Below are positions 35,056 through 42,429 of a stretch of DNA of 64,000 bases, one piece after another. Source of the stretch: Schlesneria sphaerica (GTDB taxonomy: Bacteria > Planctomycetota > Planctomycetia > Planctomycetales > Planctomycetaceae); assembly GCF_044336245.1 (NCBI RefSeq), contig NZ_CP172346.1:558001-622000 (forward strand). Reading direction: 5' to 3'. How positions within the stretch are numbered: position 1 is the first letter of the stretch; the number at the start of each line of letters is the position of its first letter. The notes beneath the pieces were generated by a model, which was not told the origin of the DNA, did no database searches, and saw only the letters and a list, made by a program, of their open reading frames with translations. A program made the translations under genes and the position numbers.

Positions 35056-35265
35056 TTACCTACTACTTAACCATGTATTACCACGAATAAGCTGGAGATC
35101 GCCATCCTGAAACGCCAAAAGAACGCCCCCTGTCTCATAACAGCTAAAGTTTCTTGCATCGTTAGTATTCTTGAGTAGTACGCTTTCGACAATCGCCTGT
35201 TTACCGCCAGCGAGAACAGCGTCTCCAGCGCAAATCCTCTCGCCAGTTAAATAGTAGAACTCCAT
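35056..35265 (-). CDS. Small orphan protein, SH3-like barrel candidate
   Basis: This 69-residue protein starts at ATG 35265, with GGAGGG about 6 bases upstream. It reads as a small beta-barrel: EFYYLTGERICAGDAVLAGGK, then AIVESVLLK, then GGVLLAFQDGDLQLI. The GD-x-V ... G-x-x-A-x-V-E ... GGVLL-x-F-x-DGD rhythm recurs in many small accessory proteins of unknown role. It is on the same strand as the 34232-34945 gene, 110 bases away, and shares its low GC. Confidence 0.55.
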   Translation of the reverse strand: MEFYYLTGERICAGDAVLAGGKQAIVESVLLKNTNDARNFSCYETGGVLLAFQDGDLQLIRGNTWLSSR

Positions 35266-35290
35266 ACCGCCCTCCACAGAGAAACAAACA

Positions 35291-35524
35291 GGGACACAGC
35301 ATATTTCGTTGACAATTGCTACACAAGCTCGATAGCCTTGAATTCGTTGGAGTGAATTACTCGGGTTTTTCGATTGAATCGGAGGCGATTACATGGCCCG
35401 GTTAGCGCGTGCAGAAGTCTTTTCGCCCGATGAAGTGGCGGTTGTGCATGTGATGAACCGGGTTGTCCGGCGGTGCTTTCTGCTGGGGACCGATTCCCTG
35501 ACCGGCAAGAACTATGACCACCGG
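35291..35524 (+). pseudogene. Truncated tandem copy of the RAYT-type element
   Basis: This 234-base stretch repeats the first part of the element at 35540 onward. It has the same GGGACACAGC start, the same TTGACA-containing leader, and the same first 44 codons beginning MARLARAEVFSPDEVA. The copy then breaks off after GKNYDHR. Differences between the copies are scattered, including a short indel in the leader, so the duplication is not very recent. Confidence 0.8.
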
Positions 35525-35539
35525 GGTACAGGGGCTATA

Positions 35540-37022
35540 GGGACACAGCATATTCTATTGACAATTGCTACACAAGCTCGATAGTCTTGAAGTCGGCAGC
35601 CGTTGGGGTGAATTACTCGGGTTTTGCGATTGAATCGGAGGCGATGACATGGCTCGGTTAGCGCGTGCGGAAGTTTTCTCGCCCGATGAAGTCGCGATCG
35701 TGCATGTCATGAACCGAGTTGTTCGCCGTTGCTTTCTGCTGGGGACCGATTCGCTGACCGGTAAGAACTATGATCACCGAAAGGAGTGGATCGAAGAGCT
35801 GCTCAAACGCTATGCCGCTTGCTTTGGGATCGACCTGCTCGGCTTCGCGATTCTCTCGAACCACTTTCATCTGATCCTGCGGTCTCGGCCAGATGTGGTT
35901 GCCACTTGGGACGATGCGGAGGTCGCCAGACGGTGGCTGCTCCTTTGTCCCATCCGGAAGGATGACCACGGAAATCCCCTGGAGCCGAATCAGGCCGAGT
36001 TGGATTTCATTCAGAATGATGCCCGCAAGCTGGAGCTGATTCGCTTGCGGTTGTCCGACATCGGCTGGTGGATGCGGTTATTGTGTCAGACCGTAGCGAT
36101 GCGCGCCAACCACGAAGACCAAGAGGTCGGCCGATTCTGGCAGAGCCGATTTCGGGCGGTGCGCCTGCTTGACGAAGCAGCCCTCGTCGCCTGTGCTGCT
36201 TATGTTGACCTGAACCCGATTCGTGCGGCGATGGCCGACCGTCTGGAGACCAGCGACTACACCTCTGTGCAGCGCCGGCTTCAAGCTCAACAACCTCAAT
36301 CGGCCTCACGAGAGACCAGCAAACCGAGCGATGCCCCATTGGCTGAGAAGAATCAATCCCGCAGTTCGGCCAGCAAGTCCGACGACACGGCAAAAAAACA
36401 CCCGTCGTCAGTCGATCAATTTCTGGCACCGTTGCCGCTTAAAGAGCGGGAAGGGAAGACAGGTCCGGTTGCAAACCGTACAGGAGCCCGCTGCAGCGAC
36501 AAAGGCTTCTTGCCGATGACACAGGAGGATTATCTGCAGTTACTCCACTGGACGGCAAAGCAACTCCCCCGTGAAACGCGACCCCGGACATCACCTCAAC
36601 TCAAAGTAGTTCTGGGCAAGCTGGAACTGAACACCAACACGTGGCTGTCTCTGGTCAGAAAGTTCGGCAGGCTATTCTACAATGTGGCCGGTCGTCCGCA
36701 AACGATCGAGCTGACGCGGAGCCGCATCGGCCAGCACCGACACTACGTCCGCAGCGAAACCCGAGAAGTCTTCTCCTGACGCAGGAGTAGTGCGCCAAGG
36801 AGTTCTCGATTTGAAGCGATCGTTTCTAGCGGTCGCCGAAGTGCTCGCGCTGCACGTGACTCGGGGCAGGCGAGAGTGAACTGCAACCGTAACAACACAT
36901 AGGCAGCCACAATTTCTGGAGTGTGCCTGGCGTACGTTGACGTGCCAACGGTCGTAATCCTGACCGTATCAGACGGATAGTATCCGGTGTTCAGCTCTCA
37001 CCCCAGAAAAAGCAGTGTCCCC
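35540..37022 (+). mobile_element. RAYT/Y1-transposase element with GGGACAC-type ends
   Basis: The stretch from GGGACACAGC (35540-35549) to GCAGTGTCCCC (37012-37022) contains one transposase gene. The two ends are inverted matches in 9 of 10 bases. No target duplication is expected, since HUH transposases do not make one. The exact borders are inferred from the recurrence of these motifs in the island. Confidence 0.5.
35649..36779 (+). CDS. REP-associated tyrosine transposase-like protein (Y1_Tnp family)
   Basis: This 376-residue protein begins MARLARAEVFSPDEVAIVHVMNRVVRRCFL. The HUH motif is HFHLILRS (about residues 73-80). The RAYT-type segments SDIGWWMRLLCQTVAMRAN, GRFWQSRFRAVRLLDEAAL and AYVDLNPIRAAMA follow. 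Such proteins nick and join single-stranded DNA at short palindromes. The C-terminal 150 residues contain a Ser/Lys-rich linker and a second helical segment, longer than in enterobacterial RAYTs. The frame is intact, and a GGAGG lies before the ATG. Confidence 0.88.
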   Translation: MARLARAEVFSPDEVAIVHVMNRVVRRCFLLGTDSLTGKNYDHRKEWIEELLKRYAACFGIDLLGFAILSNHFHLILRSRPDVVATWDDAEVARRWLLLCPIRKDDHGNPLEPNQAELDFIQNDARKLELIRLRLSDIGWWMRLLCQTVAMRANHEDQEVGRFWQSRFRAVRLLDEAALVACAAYVDLNPIRAAMADRLETSDYTSVQRRLQAQQPQSASRETSKPSDAPLAEKNQSRSSASKSDDTAKKHPSSVDQFLAPLPLKEREGKTGPVANRTGARCSDKGFLPMTQEDYLQLLHWTAKQLPRETRPRTSPQLKVVLGKLELNTNTWLSLVRKFGRLFYNVAGRPQTIELTRSRIGQHRHYVRSETREVFS

Positions 37023-37172
37023 ATGGGCGTATCCATGCCCGGCAAGTCGGCGACATTCCGCTACCGAGTGTTGGTCTACGACGGAAGCCGAACCAAAGAA
37101 CAACTCGACGGTGAGTATGCCGACTTCGCGGCGTCAACTCACTTCAGCATGCTGACACCAGACCTGCAATAA
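36987..37172 (+). pseudogene. C-terminal remnant of a PmoA/DUF6807-like gene
   Basis: A short frame ends with MPGKSATFRYRVLVYDGSRT followed by KEQLDGEYADFA. This resembles the C-terminus of the planctomycete PmoA-like (DUF6807) family, whose last strand reads roughly YR-x-L-x-YDG-x-R-T-x-x-x-I. The recognisable part begins immediately after the GTGTCCCC motif at 37015. It looks like the tail of a gene cut by the neighbouring element. Confidence 0.35.
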
Positions 37173-37359
37173 ATTCGCCGACGATGACTGGCGAGCCGCC
37201 CATTAAGCAACTCGCTGCTACAAAATCAGTCGAAACTGCTAAATTTAGCCACCCTCACAACACCCGCACCCCCTTATACAATGAATTTGGCACGAATTGC
37301 GGCCACAATTTGGCCGAGGACAAGTAGGCACGATTTTCTACTGAGTCCCGAATTGCTTT

Positions 37360-37656
37360 TTATGGAGTTGACATCGAGACCTTTGCCCCGAGTGGAACCT
37401 CATGAAGTCCCTTTCCTTTGAAGAAAAGGCTTGTAGCGGCCAAATGGTCCTTGGCTTCGTCAACCGTGAGGCAAAGTTCCACATCATTCGGAAGCACGAT
37501 AACAGCGGTCTTTCCGTTTAGGGATGATGGGTCTAAGTCAATCCTTCGATCCAATACGACTACAACTCCGGCGCAATGGCCGGTGCCGTGCCGATCTTTG
37601 ATCTCGAAAGAATCTTTGACTGTGAATACTTCACTTCGGCCTAACGATTGTCCCAC
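37360..37656 (-). CDS. Probable immunity protein for the Rhs toxin
   Basis: This 98-residue protein follows the Rhs gene with a 26-base overlap. The start GTG 37656 is chosen because GGAGG lies 8 bases upstream; an earlier TTG start (37677) has no ribosome site. The sequence (GQSLGRSEVFTVKDSFEIKD, then VVVLDRRIDLDP and KTAVIVLPND) is small and beta-rich with no signal or membrane segment. Small orphan genes overlapping the end of an Rhs toxin gene are typically the cognate immunity gene. No family was recognised, so the role rests on position. Confidence 0.6.
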   Translation of the reverse strand: MGQSLGRSEVFTVKDSFEIKDRHGTGHCAGVVVVLDRRIDLDPSSLNGKTAVIVLPNDVELCLTVDEAKDHLAATSLFFKGKGLHEVPLGAKVSMSTP

Positions 37657-39358
37657 CGGGTTCGCCTCCAATTTCAAAAATGTATGACCGAGATTGCCCT
37701 AAAATCTTCATTACATCCAAGTCACCTTGAGACGGCCCCGTTGCCCGTGGGTGAGTGTGACCCAACACTCGCCTGACTTGGACCAATCTACCGTCCATCT
37801 CGAAGAAGAGTTTGCCATCTTTCTGAATGAAGTCGATTCCATCTCGCCCGCCACTTACGACAACCCGTCGAATCTTTCCTTCTCCAGTAAGACTGACAAT
37901 AGCATGTTCGGCTTCGTTGACCCACGTTGCGGATTTCCCCTCAGCAATCAAATCAGGGATCTTCTCCCCCGGCTTTAGTGTACGAACAAATTTGGCAGGA
38001 GCAGTCTGAGTTCCCTCAACAACATTGAGTGTGACTTTGCCATTTGGAGCATTGCGTCCCAGTTTCCCCTTTAGCCTATCGAAGAGTGTTTTGAGTCGAT
38101 CACTCAGTCCTTTGAGCAGGTTAGAAGGTATACTCTTACCAAGATATCGACCAACAAATGGAAGTATACCGACGATGTTTGAAAGGGTGAACTCCCCTTT
38201 CAAAAATCCATTCATCGATTTAATTGTGCTATCCAAGAAGCCGAGCGTCCCATAGCCTTGGGCGACATTCAAAGCCCATGACGCGCCCTTCGCGATTCCG
38301 CCAATGAACAGGGAGTGGACGAGACCCAAGCCATATCCCACATTGCATGGCGTACCGGTGAGGTTGGCATTCGCTTGTGGTCCATATCCGAATTCTCGTA
38401 ATTTTGTACTGTAGCCAAACGTCAAAGAATCAGCCCAGCATCCGAAGAAGCTATCGAGCGACGCCAAAGTATCGCTCGAATTCCCTTGTGCCGTCGGTTG
38501 GTTGCAGTCACTGGGATTCCCGGGCGCTTTCAAGTCATTGTCCGGTTGCGGCGCAGGAGTTGAACCCGGACGTGGTGGCGGAGGCGGCAGCGGGGCGGGT
38601 TCCGGTGCGGGAGGTGCAGGCTGAGGTGACGGGGGCGTTGATGGTGCTGCCTGTTGGCCGTCGTAAATTACGGGGATTCCGACAGTCTGGTAGGCTTCCC
38701 CCGGTGACAAAAGAGGATCATTCCACATCGCTACGCGCACAGCAGACTTTAGCCTCTGCTTTTGCCACCACGTTAGGCCGTGAAAATTGTCGATTCCGTC
38801 GTAAACTATTCCATTCGATTGTGCATTGGCCACGTTGTCCCCGATTGGGACGGGTGGAGTTCCCAAAGGAATGGATTTGCGTTTACCATCTATGAAGTTC
38901 AACCCGCTCGGGTCATTTTTGTTAATCGGATCATTGGCGACATAGCGGTAGAAGTTGGAGTCTCCCGCGTCTTCCCTGAGCGGGTCTTCGGATTCGAATC
39001 GCCCGGTCTTGGACGCGTACAGCCGTTCCCGGAGGTTGAGCGAGCCTGTATCCGGGTCCTGGCGGTAACCCAGGTCGCCCACGTACTGGTACGGCGTATC
39101 ACTGGTTCCGGTGTGGTACAGGACCGAACCGTAGGCCTTGTAGCGGAACTCGTCGGTTGTTGTACCGGCGCTATTTGTGAGTGCAGTGGTGGATTGGATG
39201 GCGTCGTAGCGGTAGAAGCTGCTGGTGCCCGAGCGACGGTCGCTCACCAGATGCCCATAAGGCTGAAGAAGCCACCAGGGACACACGCAATACCGTTCGG
39301 CACGAGATTTGATACGGCTCGTCTGTTTTTTGGGTTCGTTCTTTCTGTCGCTGTTCAC
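37631..39358 (-). CDS. Truncated Rhs protein with JAMM-like C-terminal toxin domain, IS-derived start
   Basis: This 575-residue protein holds only the last part of an Rhs core: YGHLVSDRRSG, then the hallmark LNLRERLYASKTGRFESEDPL and YRYVANDPINKNDPSGL at about residues 100-155. A Pro-rich linker (about 250-300) and a Gly/Ala hydrophobic region follow. The toxin-like tip (about 450-575) carries GHTHPRATGPSQGDLD, an H-x-H-P...S-x2-D pattern as in JAMM/JAB metallopeptidases (His534, His536, Ser543, Asp546), with one residue fewer between the second His and Ser than usual. The first 23 or so residues are encoded inside the IS4-family element. The full Rhs barrel, signal and export parts are missing, so it may be a reservoir cassette. 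Confidence 0.75.
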   Translation of the reverse strand: MNSDRKNEPKKQTSRIKSRAERYCVCPWWLLQPYGHLVSDRRSGTSSFYRYDAIQSTTALTNSAGTTTDEFRYKAYGSVLYHTGTSDTPYQYVGDLGYRQDPDTGSLNLRERLYASKTGRFESEDPLREDAGDSNFYRYVANDPINKNDPSGLNFIDGKRKSIPLGTPPVPIGDNVANAQSNGIVYDGIDNFHGLTWWQKQRLKSAVRVAMWNDPLLSPGEAYQTVGIPVIYDGQQAAPSTPPSPQPAPPAPEPAPLPPPPPRPGSTPAPQPDNDLKAPGNPSDCNQPTAQGNSSDTLASLDSFFGCWADSLTFGYSTKLREFGYGPQANANLTGTPCNVGYGLGLVHSLFIGGIAKGASWALNVAQGYGTLGFLDSTIKSMNGFLKGEFTLSNIVGILPFVGRYLGKSIPSNLLKGLSDRLKTLFDRLKGKLGRNAPNGKVTLNVVEGTQTAPAKFVRTLKPGEKIPDLIAEGKSATWVNEAEHAIVSLTGEGKIRRVVVSGGRDGIDFIQKDGKLFFEMDGRLVQVRRVLGHTHPRATGPSQGDLDVMKILGQSRSYIFEIGGEPGGTIVRPK

Positions 39359-40878
39359 GCCCGATCAATCCCGCGAGACAAGGAGTTCGGCGCGACGTGA
39401 GGCTAGTATTTAGTGGTTGTCGCTTAGGATATTTATATAGGCGCGCACCCGTTCTCATCGCGGAATGTAGTTCACGCGGAACGGATCTCTTATCAAAGAC
39501 TCACGTCAGGAAGACGCGGTCTTAAGCTTATCGATGTGTCCTTGGATCTCATCGAAGTCGACCCAGCCGATCAGGTAAAAGCACAACAGCTCAAACGTCC
39601 GCTTGGTCGGCATGCGTCCGGTATAAAGCAAGATCAAGAGGCAGGCGATGAGCGCAGAGTAAACCTGAATCTCGACTCCTTGCTGTCGGGTGCTCAGCAG
39701 GTGGCGGCAGCCCAGCAGGTGCTTGAACATGCGGAAAAAGAGCTCGATCGTCCAGCGAAGCTGATACATCTCTGCGATCAGTTCTGCGGGAACGTCCAGC
39801 AGATCCGTGGCGATTCTCAGGGTTCCATCGCTGCTGGGAGCTGTACTGGAGAACTTGCGTCCCCGCCGTCGACCGCGGCTGGTGTGGGCAGAGCAGCGGA
39901 CAGAGATCAGCCTCAAGGTATGGTTGGTTCGTGTCTTCTTGTGTCGCAATTCGATGACTTGGTCAGCCTGAACTCCTGCTGCGATCGCCTCGGGCGTGAG
40001 CGGTCGTTCCTCAATGGTCTCATACGCCAGCCTGTCACGGACTCGACAGAGATAGCTACTTCCTGCGTCATGGATCTTATTCCAGAGTCGGAACGTCATG
40101 TAACCACGATCGATAACATAGCAGTGGTTTGGTTCGATCGTCCGCTCCAAAACTTTTCGTTCGTCCGCATCTCCCTTCGGGTTGGCTGAGGTGGCTTCAA
40201 TCCGCTTCGGAAGACCACGCAGGATTTCAAAATGTGTATGCAGGCGATAGCCGCACGTTGGTTTCTCGGAACAGTTGGTGATCCAGGCGAGTCGAGCGAT
40301 CCGTTCCAAGGTGGGAATCACTGAACCATCCACAGCGACCAGGGTCTTACCCAGCCCTCGGAAGCGCTCCGGGGCTGGTGCGTCGGGCAACTGGTCAGCC
40401 AGCTCGCGAGCAATCTTTTTGAGCGGTTCAGGATCAAAGAGCTTCACCGATTCGGAGAGGGAGCCCAATGACGTCCGAGGAACCTTGAGTCTCTGCTGGA
40501 TCTTCTTCAGCTGCGAAACCTGCTGCAGGCCACGCAGCGAGTCGACGATGGGAGAATAGAACCAGAGCAGCACCAGCGTGCAATACTGGTCCATGTGCAG
40601 CTGTCGATTTCCCGCTGTATCCCGTGCGGTTCCAACCGCATGTAAACGCTTCAGGAAGGGCCGCAGCACCCGAAAGTACTTCAGACCATGAATATTCTTG
40701 ACCGAGATCTTGGGCGTTGGTTGGTCATTCGAATCGGGAGCTTGCTCTTTTGGCATCCGGGCACGCTGACATGGCAGATAAACTGACCAAATGACGAGCA
40801 AAAATGCCCCTCTGGCATCTTGCAATCAGTATCTTGGCCATGCGCAAATGGCGTGCCGAACAGTATTGGGACACACGC
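39278..40878 (-). mobile_element. Complete IS4-family insertion sequence with 11-bp target duplication
   Basis: The element spans 39289-40867. The left end reads AATACCGTTCGGCACG and the inverted right end AATACTGTTCGGCACG, with ATTTG matching two bases further in, about 20 of 23 bases. Both sides carry the same 11-base target duplication GGGACACACGC (39278-39288, 40868-40878), within the 10-13 bases usual for IS4. It was inserted at the junction between an IS66 TnpA remnant and the Rhs fragment. Confidence 0.92.
39506..40825 (-). CDS. IS4 family transposase (DDE, YREK motif)
   Basis: This 439-residue transposase shows the DDE triad as Asp in LVAVDGSVI, Asp in YVIDRGYMTF, and Glu within YQLRWTIELFFRMFK. 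The last has the Y-x2-R-x3-E-x6-K spacing that defines the IS4 family. The frame is intact. ATG 40756 (MPKEQAPDSND) is an alternative start, since the first 23 residues are not transposase-like. Confidence 0.93.
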   Translation of the reverse strand: MQDARGAFLLVIWSVYLPCQRARMPKEQAPDSNDQPTPKISVKNIHGLKYFRVLRPFLKRLHAVGTARDTAGNRQLHMDQYCTLVLLWFYSPIVDSLRGLQQVSQLKKIQQRLKVPRTSLGSLSESVKLFDPEPLKKIARELADQLPDAPAPERFRGLGKTLVAVDGSVIPTLERIARLAWITNCSEKPTCGYRLHTHFEILRGLPKRIEATSANPKGDADERKVLERTIEPNHCYVIDRGYMTFRLWNKIHDAGSSYLCRVRDRLAYETIEERPLTPEAIAAGVQADQVIELRHKKTRTNHTLRLISVRCSAHTSRGRRRGRKFSSTAPSSDGTLRIATDLLDVPAELIAEMYQLRWTIELFFRMFKHLLGCRHLLSTRQQGVEIQVYSALIACLLILLYTGRMPTKRTFELLCFYLIGWVDFDEIQGHIDKLKTASS

Positions 40879-41103
40879 CATCCCGGTTCCCTGCGGGCGG
40901 GTGACCTGCGGATCAGTGGTCCGCCGAACAGTTAACTCCTGATCGAGACTCGAGAGCTGACGCCGCCAGTAATGAAACGTCGCCTCCGAAAGCCCGCGAC
41001 GACGACAATAGCCCCGAATCGACTCCCCCGACGACGACTGACGCTCCCAATGGGAACGCCAGTACGACTCCTTCTCCCGACTCCGTGAACCAACCTGCGA
41101 CAT
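40868..41103 (-). pseudogene. IS66-type accessory TnpA remnant
   Basis: From ATG 41103 the minus strand reads MSQVGSRSREKESYWRSHWE, then SGESIRGYCRRRGLSEATFHYWRRQL, the helix-turn-helix typical of IS66 accessory TnpA proteins. The gene is interrupted by the IS4 element right after MACVP. Joining across the element leads into Rhs DNA in another frame, so the 3' end was already lost before that insertion. GGGACACACGC, the target duplication, is also the last recognisable piece of this gene. Confidence 0.7.
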
Positions 41104-41351
41104 CTCGCCATCTCCACTCTGAAGGGTAACAAAACCCACTCAGACTAAAGCATGGCTCAAGATGCACTTCACCGTGCGCTTACGAATGAGTAGCGTCAAT
41201 TGGGGCATAGCACGTCGCGTCGGAGCACGTCGCACAACTATTGGAGCATGCCAGATTCATGTTTTGATTCTCGGTTGCAACTCGTCTTCGACTCCCTGCC
41301 GTTTTCGTTTTGTTGTGCCCTTAACAGGGCGTGGCCCACCCATTTAACTAT

Positions 41352-41422
41352 CCCGGGGCGGCGCTCTGCGGCATTGGCCGCGGCGCTTTGCCCCGGGCTG
41401 TCATGTCTTGGCCTTTCAGTCC
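41352..41422 (+). repeat. Structured repeat, copy A
   Basis: The outer stem is CCCGGGGC (41352-41359) with GCCCCGGG (41390-41397), perfect over 8 bp. An inner hairpin is GCGGC-ATTG-GCCGC (41368-41381). A tail CTGTCATGTCTTGGCCTTTCAG follows in the same order as in copy B. It lies downstream of the MBL-fold gene stop. Confidence 0.65.
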
Positions 41423-41493
41423 AGGAAGAAGAACAAAACCCACGATGGGGGACGCGTACGCATGCCGTTGTTGGACATTTGATGTTGGAGCTA

Positions 41494-41567
41494 CCCCGAG
41501 CCGTCGCTGTGCGACGTTCGTCGCGGCGTTTTGCTCCGGGCTGACTTGTTTTGGCTTTTCAGGCCGA
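41494..41567 (+). repeat. Structured repeat, copy B
   Basis: The outer stem is CCCCGAGC (41494-41501) with GCTCCGGG (41533-41540), 7 of 8 pairs. The inner hairpin is GCGAC-GTTC-GTCGC (41511-41524). The tail CTGACTTGTTTTGGCTTTTCAG matches copy A at most positions. In both stems a G-C pair of copy A is replaced by A-T here, so structure is conserved while sequence drifts. Confidence 0.65.
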
Positions 41568-41619
41568 GTGATTGCGAGTGGGAATTCCGCTTATTGAGGG
41601 TGCGATTCTTAAACTGCAA

Positions 41620-42429
41620 TCAATGGCTGATCGCCTGCAGATACCGCTCTGCCGAGGATTTGACGGCGGTTTTTCCATTCCGCTCGATGACCATATCCCA
41701 GAACGCGCCGTAGATTCGATCATACGGAAACGGCTCTACTGCGTTCACGATTTGCTGGATTGCTGCAGGGCCAAGGGGAATGTGATTGGGATAGCTGTAC
41801 ATGAAACTGACACTCTTCCTGTCCGCGACGACCTGGATGATATCCCCGGAGAGAAGGACTCCCCTCCCTTCTGCGCCGGCTCCCCAGTGAAGGACGGATC
41901 CCCCGGCGAAGTGTCCGCCGCAACGAATGAGCGTCAGCCCTTCGAGCAGTGGCCGGGTCTCTCCCTGCCAGAAGTGGATGCAGTCGTCGGGTCGCATGAC
42001 CCACTGTCGGTCGGCTGCGTGCAGATAGACCGGAATGTTCCCGAACTCGCGGCTCCACTCCACAACATTGGAGTAGTAGTGCGGGTGCGAAATCGCGATT
42101 GCCGCCAGCCCTCCCATGGCGTTGAGCATTTCCACGAGCGCGCCGTCGAGCAGGGGGATGCAGTCCCAGAGGACGTTTCCGTGCGGTGTGCGGAGAAAGA
42201 ACGCTCGCTGCCCGATCCCGAATTGAGGCTCGATGCCGATACTGATCAACCCCGGCTCTTCGAGCTTGATCGTGGTGTGATGTGATTGCCGTAGTTCGGA
42301 CGCCGTGGTCCACCGCTGGCCCGACTTCTTCACGTACTGCCGCTCATCAGTGCAGATCAGACAGGACTCAGGGGGCTGCCGTGTCTCGACGTACTGCGTG
42401 CCGCACGTGGAACAGATGTAATTAGGCAT
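41620..42429 (-). CDS. MBL-fold hydrolase with rubredoxin-like zinc ribbon
   Basis: This 269-residue protein begins MPNYICSTCGTQYVETRQPP followed by CLICTD, a two-knuckle zinc/iron ribbon (residues 6-32). A metallo-beta-lactamase fold follows: FFLRTPHGNVLWDC, AISHPHYYSNVVEW (where HxHxDH is expected; here SHPHYY), GGHFAGGSVLHW and LLSGDIIQVV. The altered metal motif suggests a variant site. MBL proteins act as hydrolases or, with rubredoxin/flavodiiron parts, redox enzymes; the function here is unknown. The start at 42429 has AAAGGA upstream. Confidence 0.75.
   Translation of the reverse strand: MPNYICSTCGTQYVETRQPPESCLICTDERQYVKKSGQRWTTASELRQSHHTTIKLEEPGLISIGIEPQFGIGQRAFFLRTPHGNVLWDCIPLLDGALVEMLNAMGGLAAIAISHPHYYSNVVEWSREFGNIPVYLHAADRQWVMRPDDCIHFWQGETRPLLEGLTLIRCGGHFAGGSVLHWGAGAEGRGVLLSGDIIQVVADRKSVSFMYSYPNHIPLGPAAIQQIVNAVEPFPYDRIYGAFWDMVIERNGKTAVKSSAERYLQAISH

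Larger units (their letters stand above)
41104..41619. other. Non-coding region holding two structured repeats
   Basis: No gene is supported here. Two related repeat copies occupy 41352-41422 and 41494-41567 (described separately). The left part is low-complexity DNA with several recurring GCAC/GCAT motifs around 41200-41260. Confidence 0.5.

Noticed and set aside
35291..35783. Tandem repeats considered as a CRISPR-like array
   Set aside because: Only two long copies, each carrying the start of a transposase gene; no regular spacers.
38985..39010. GGATTCGAATCGC considered as a tRNA T-loop
   Set aside because: It lies inside the Rhs core coding sequence and no cloverleaf can be drawn around it.
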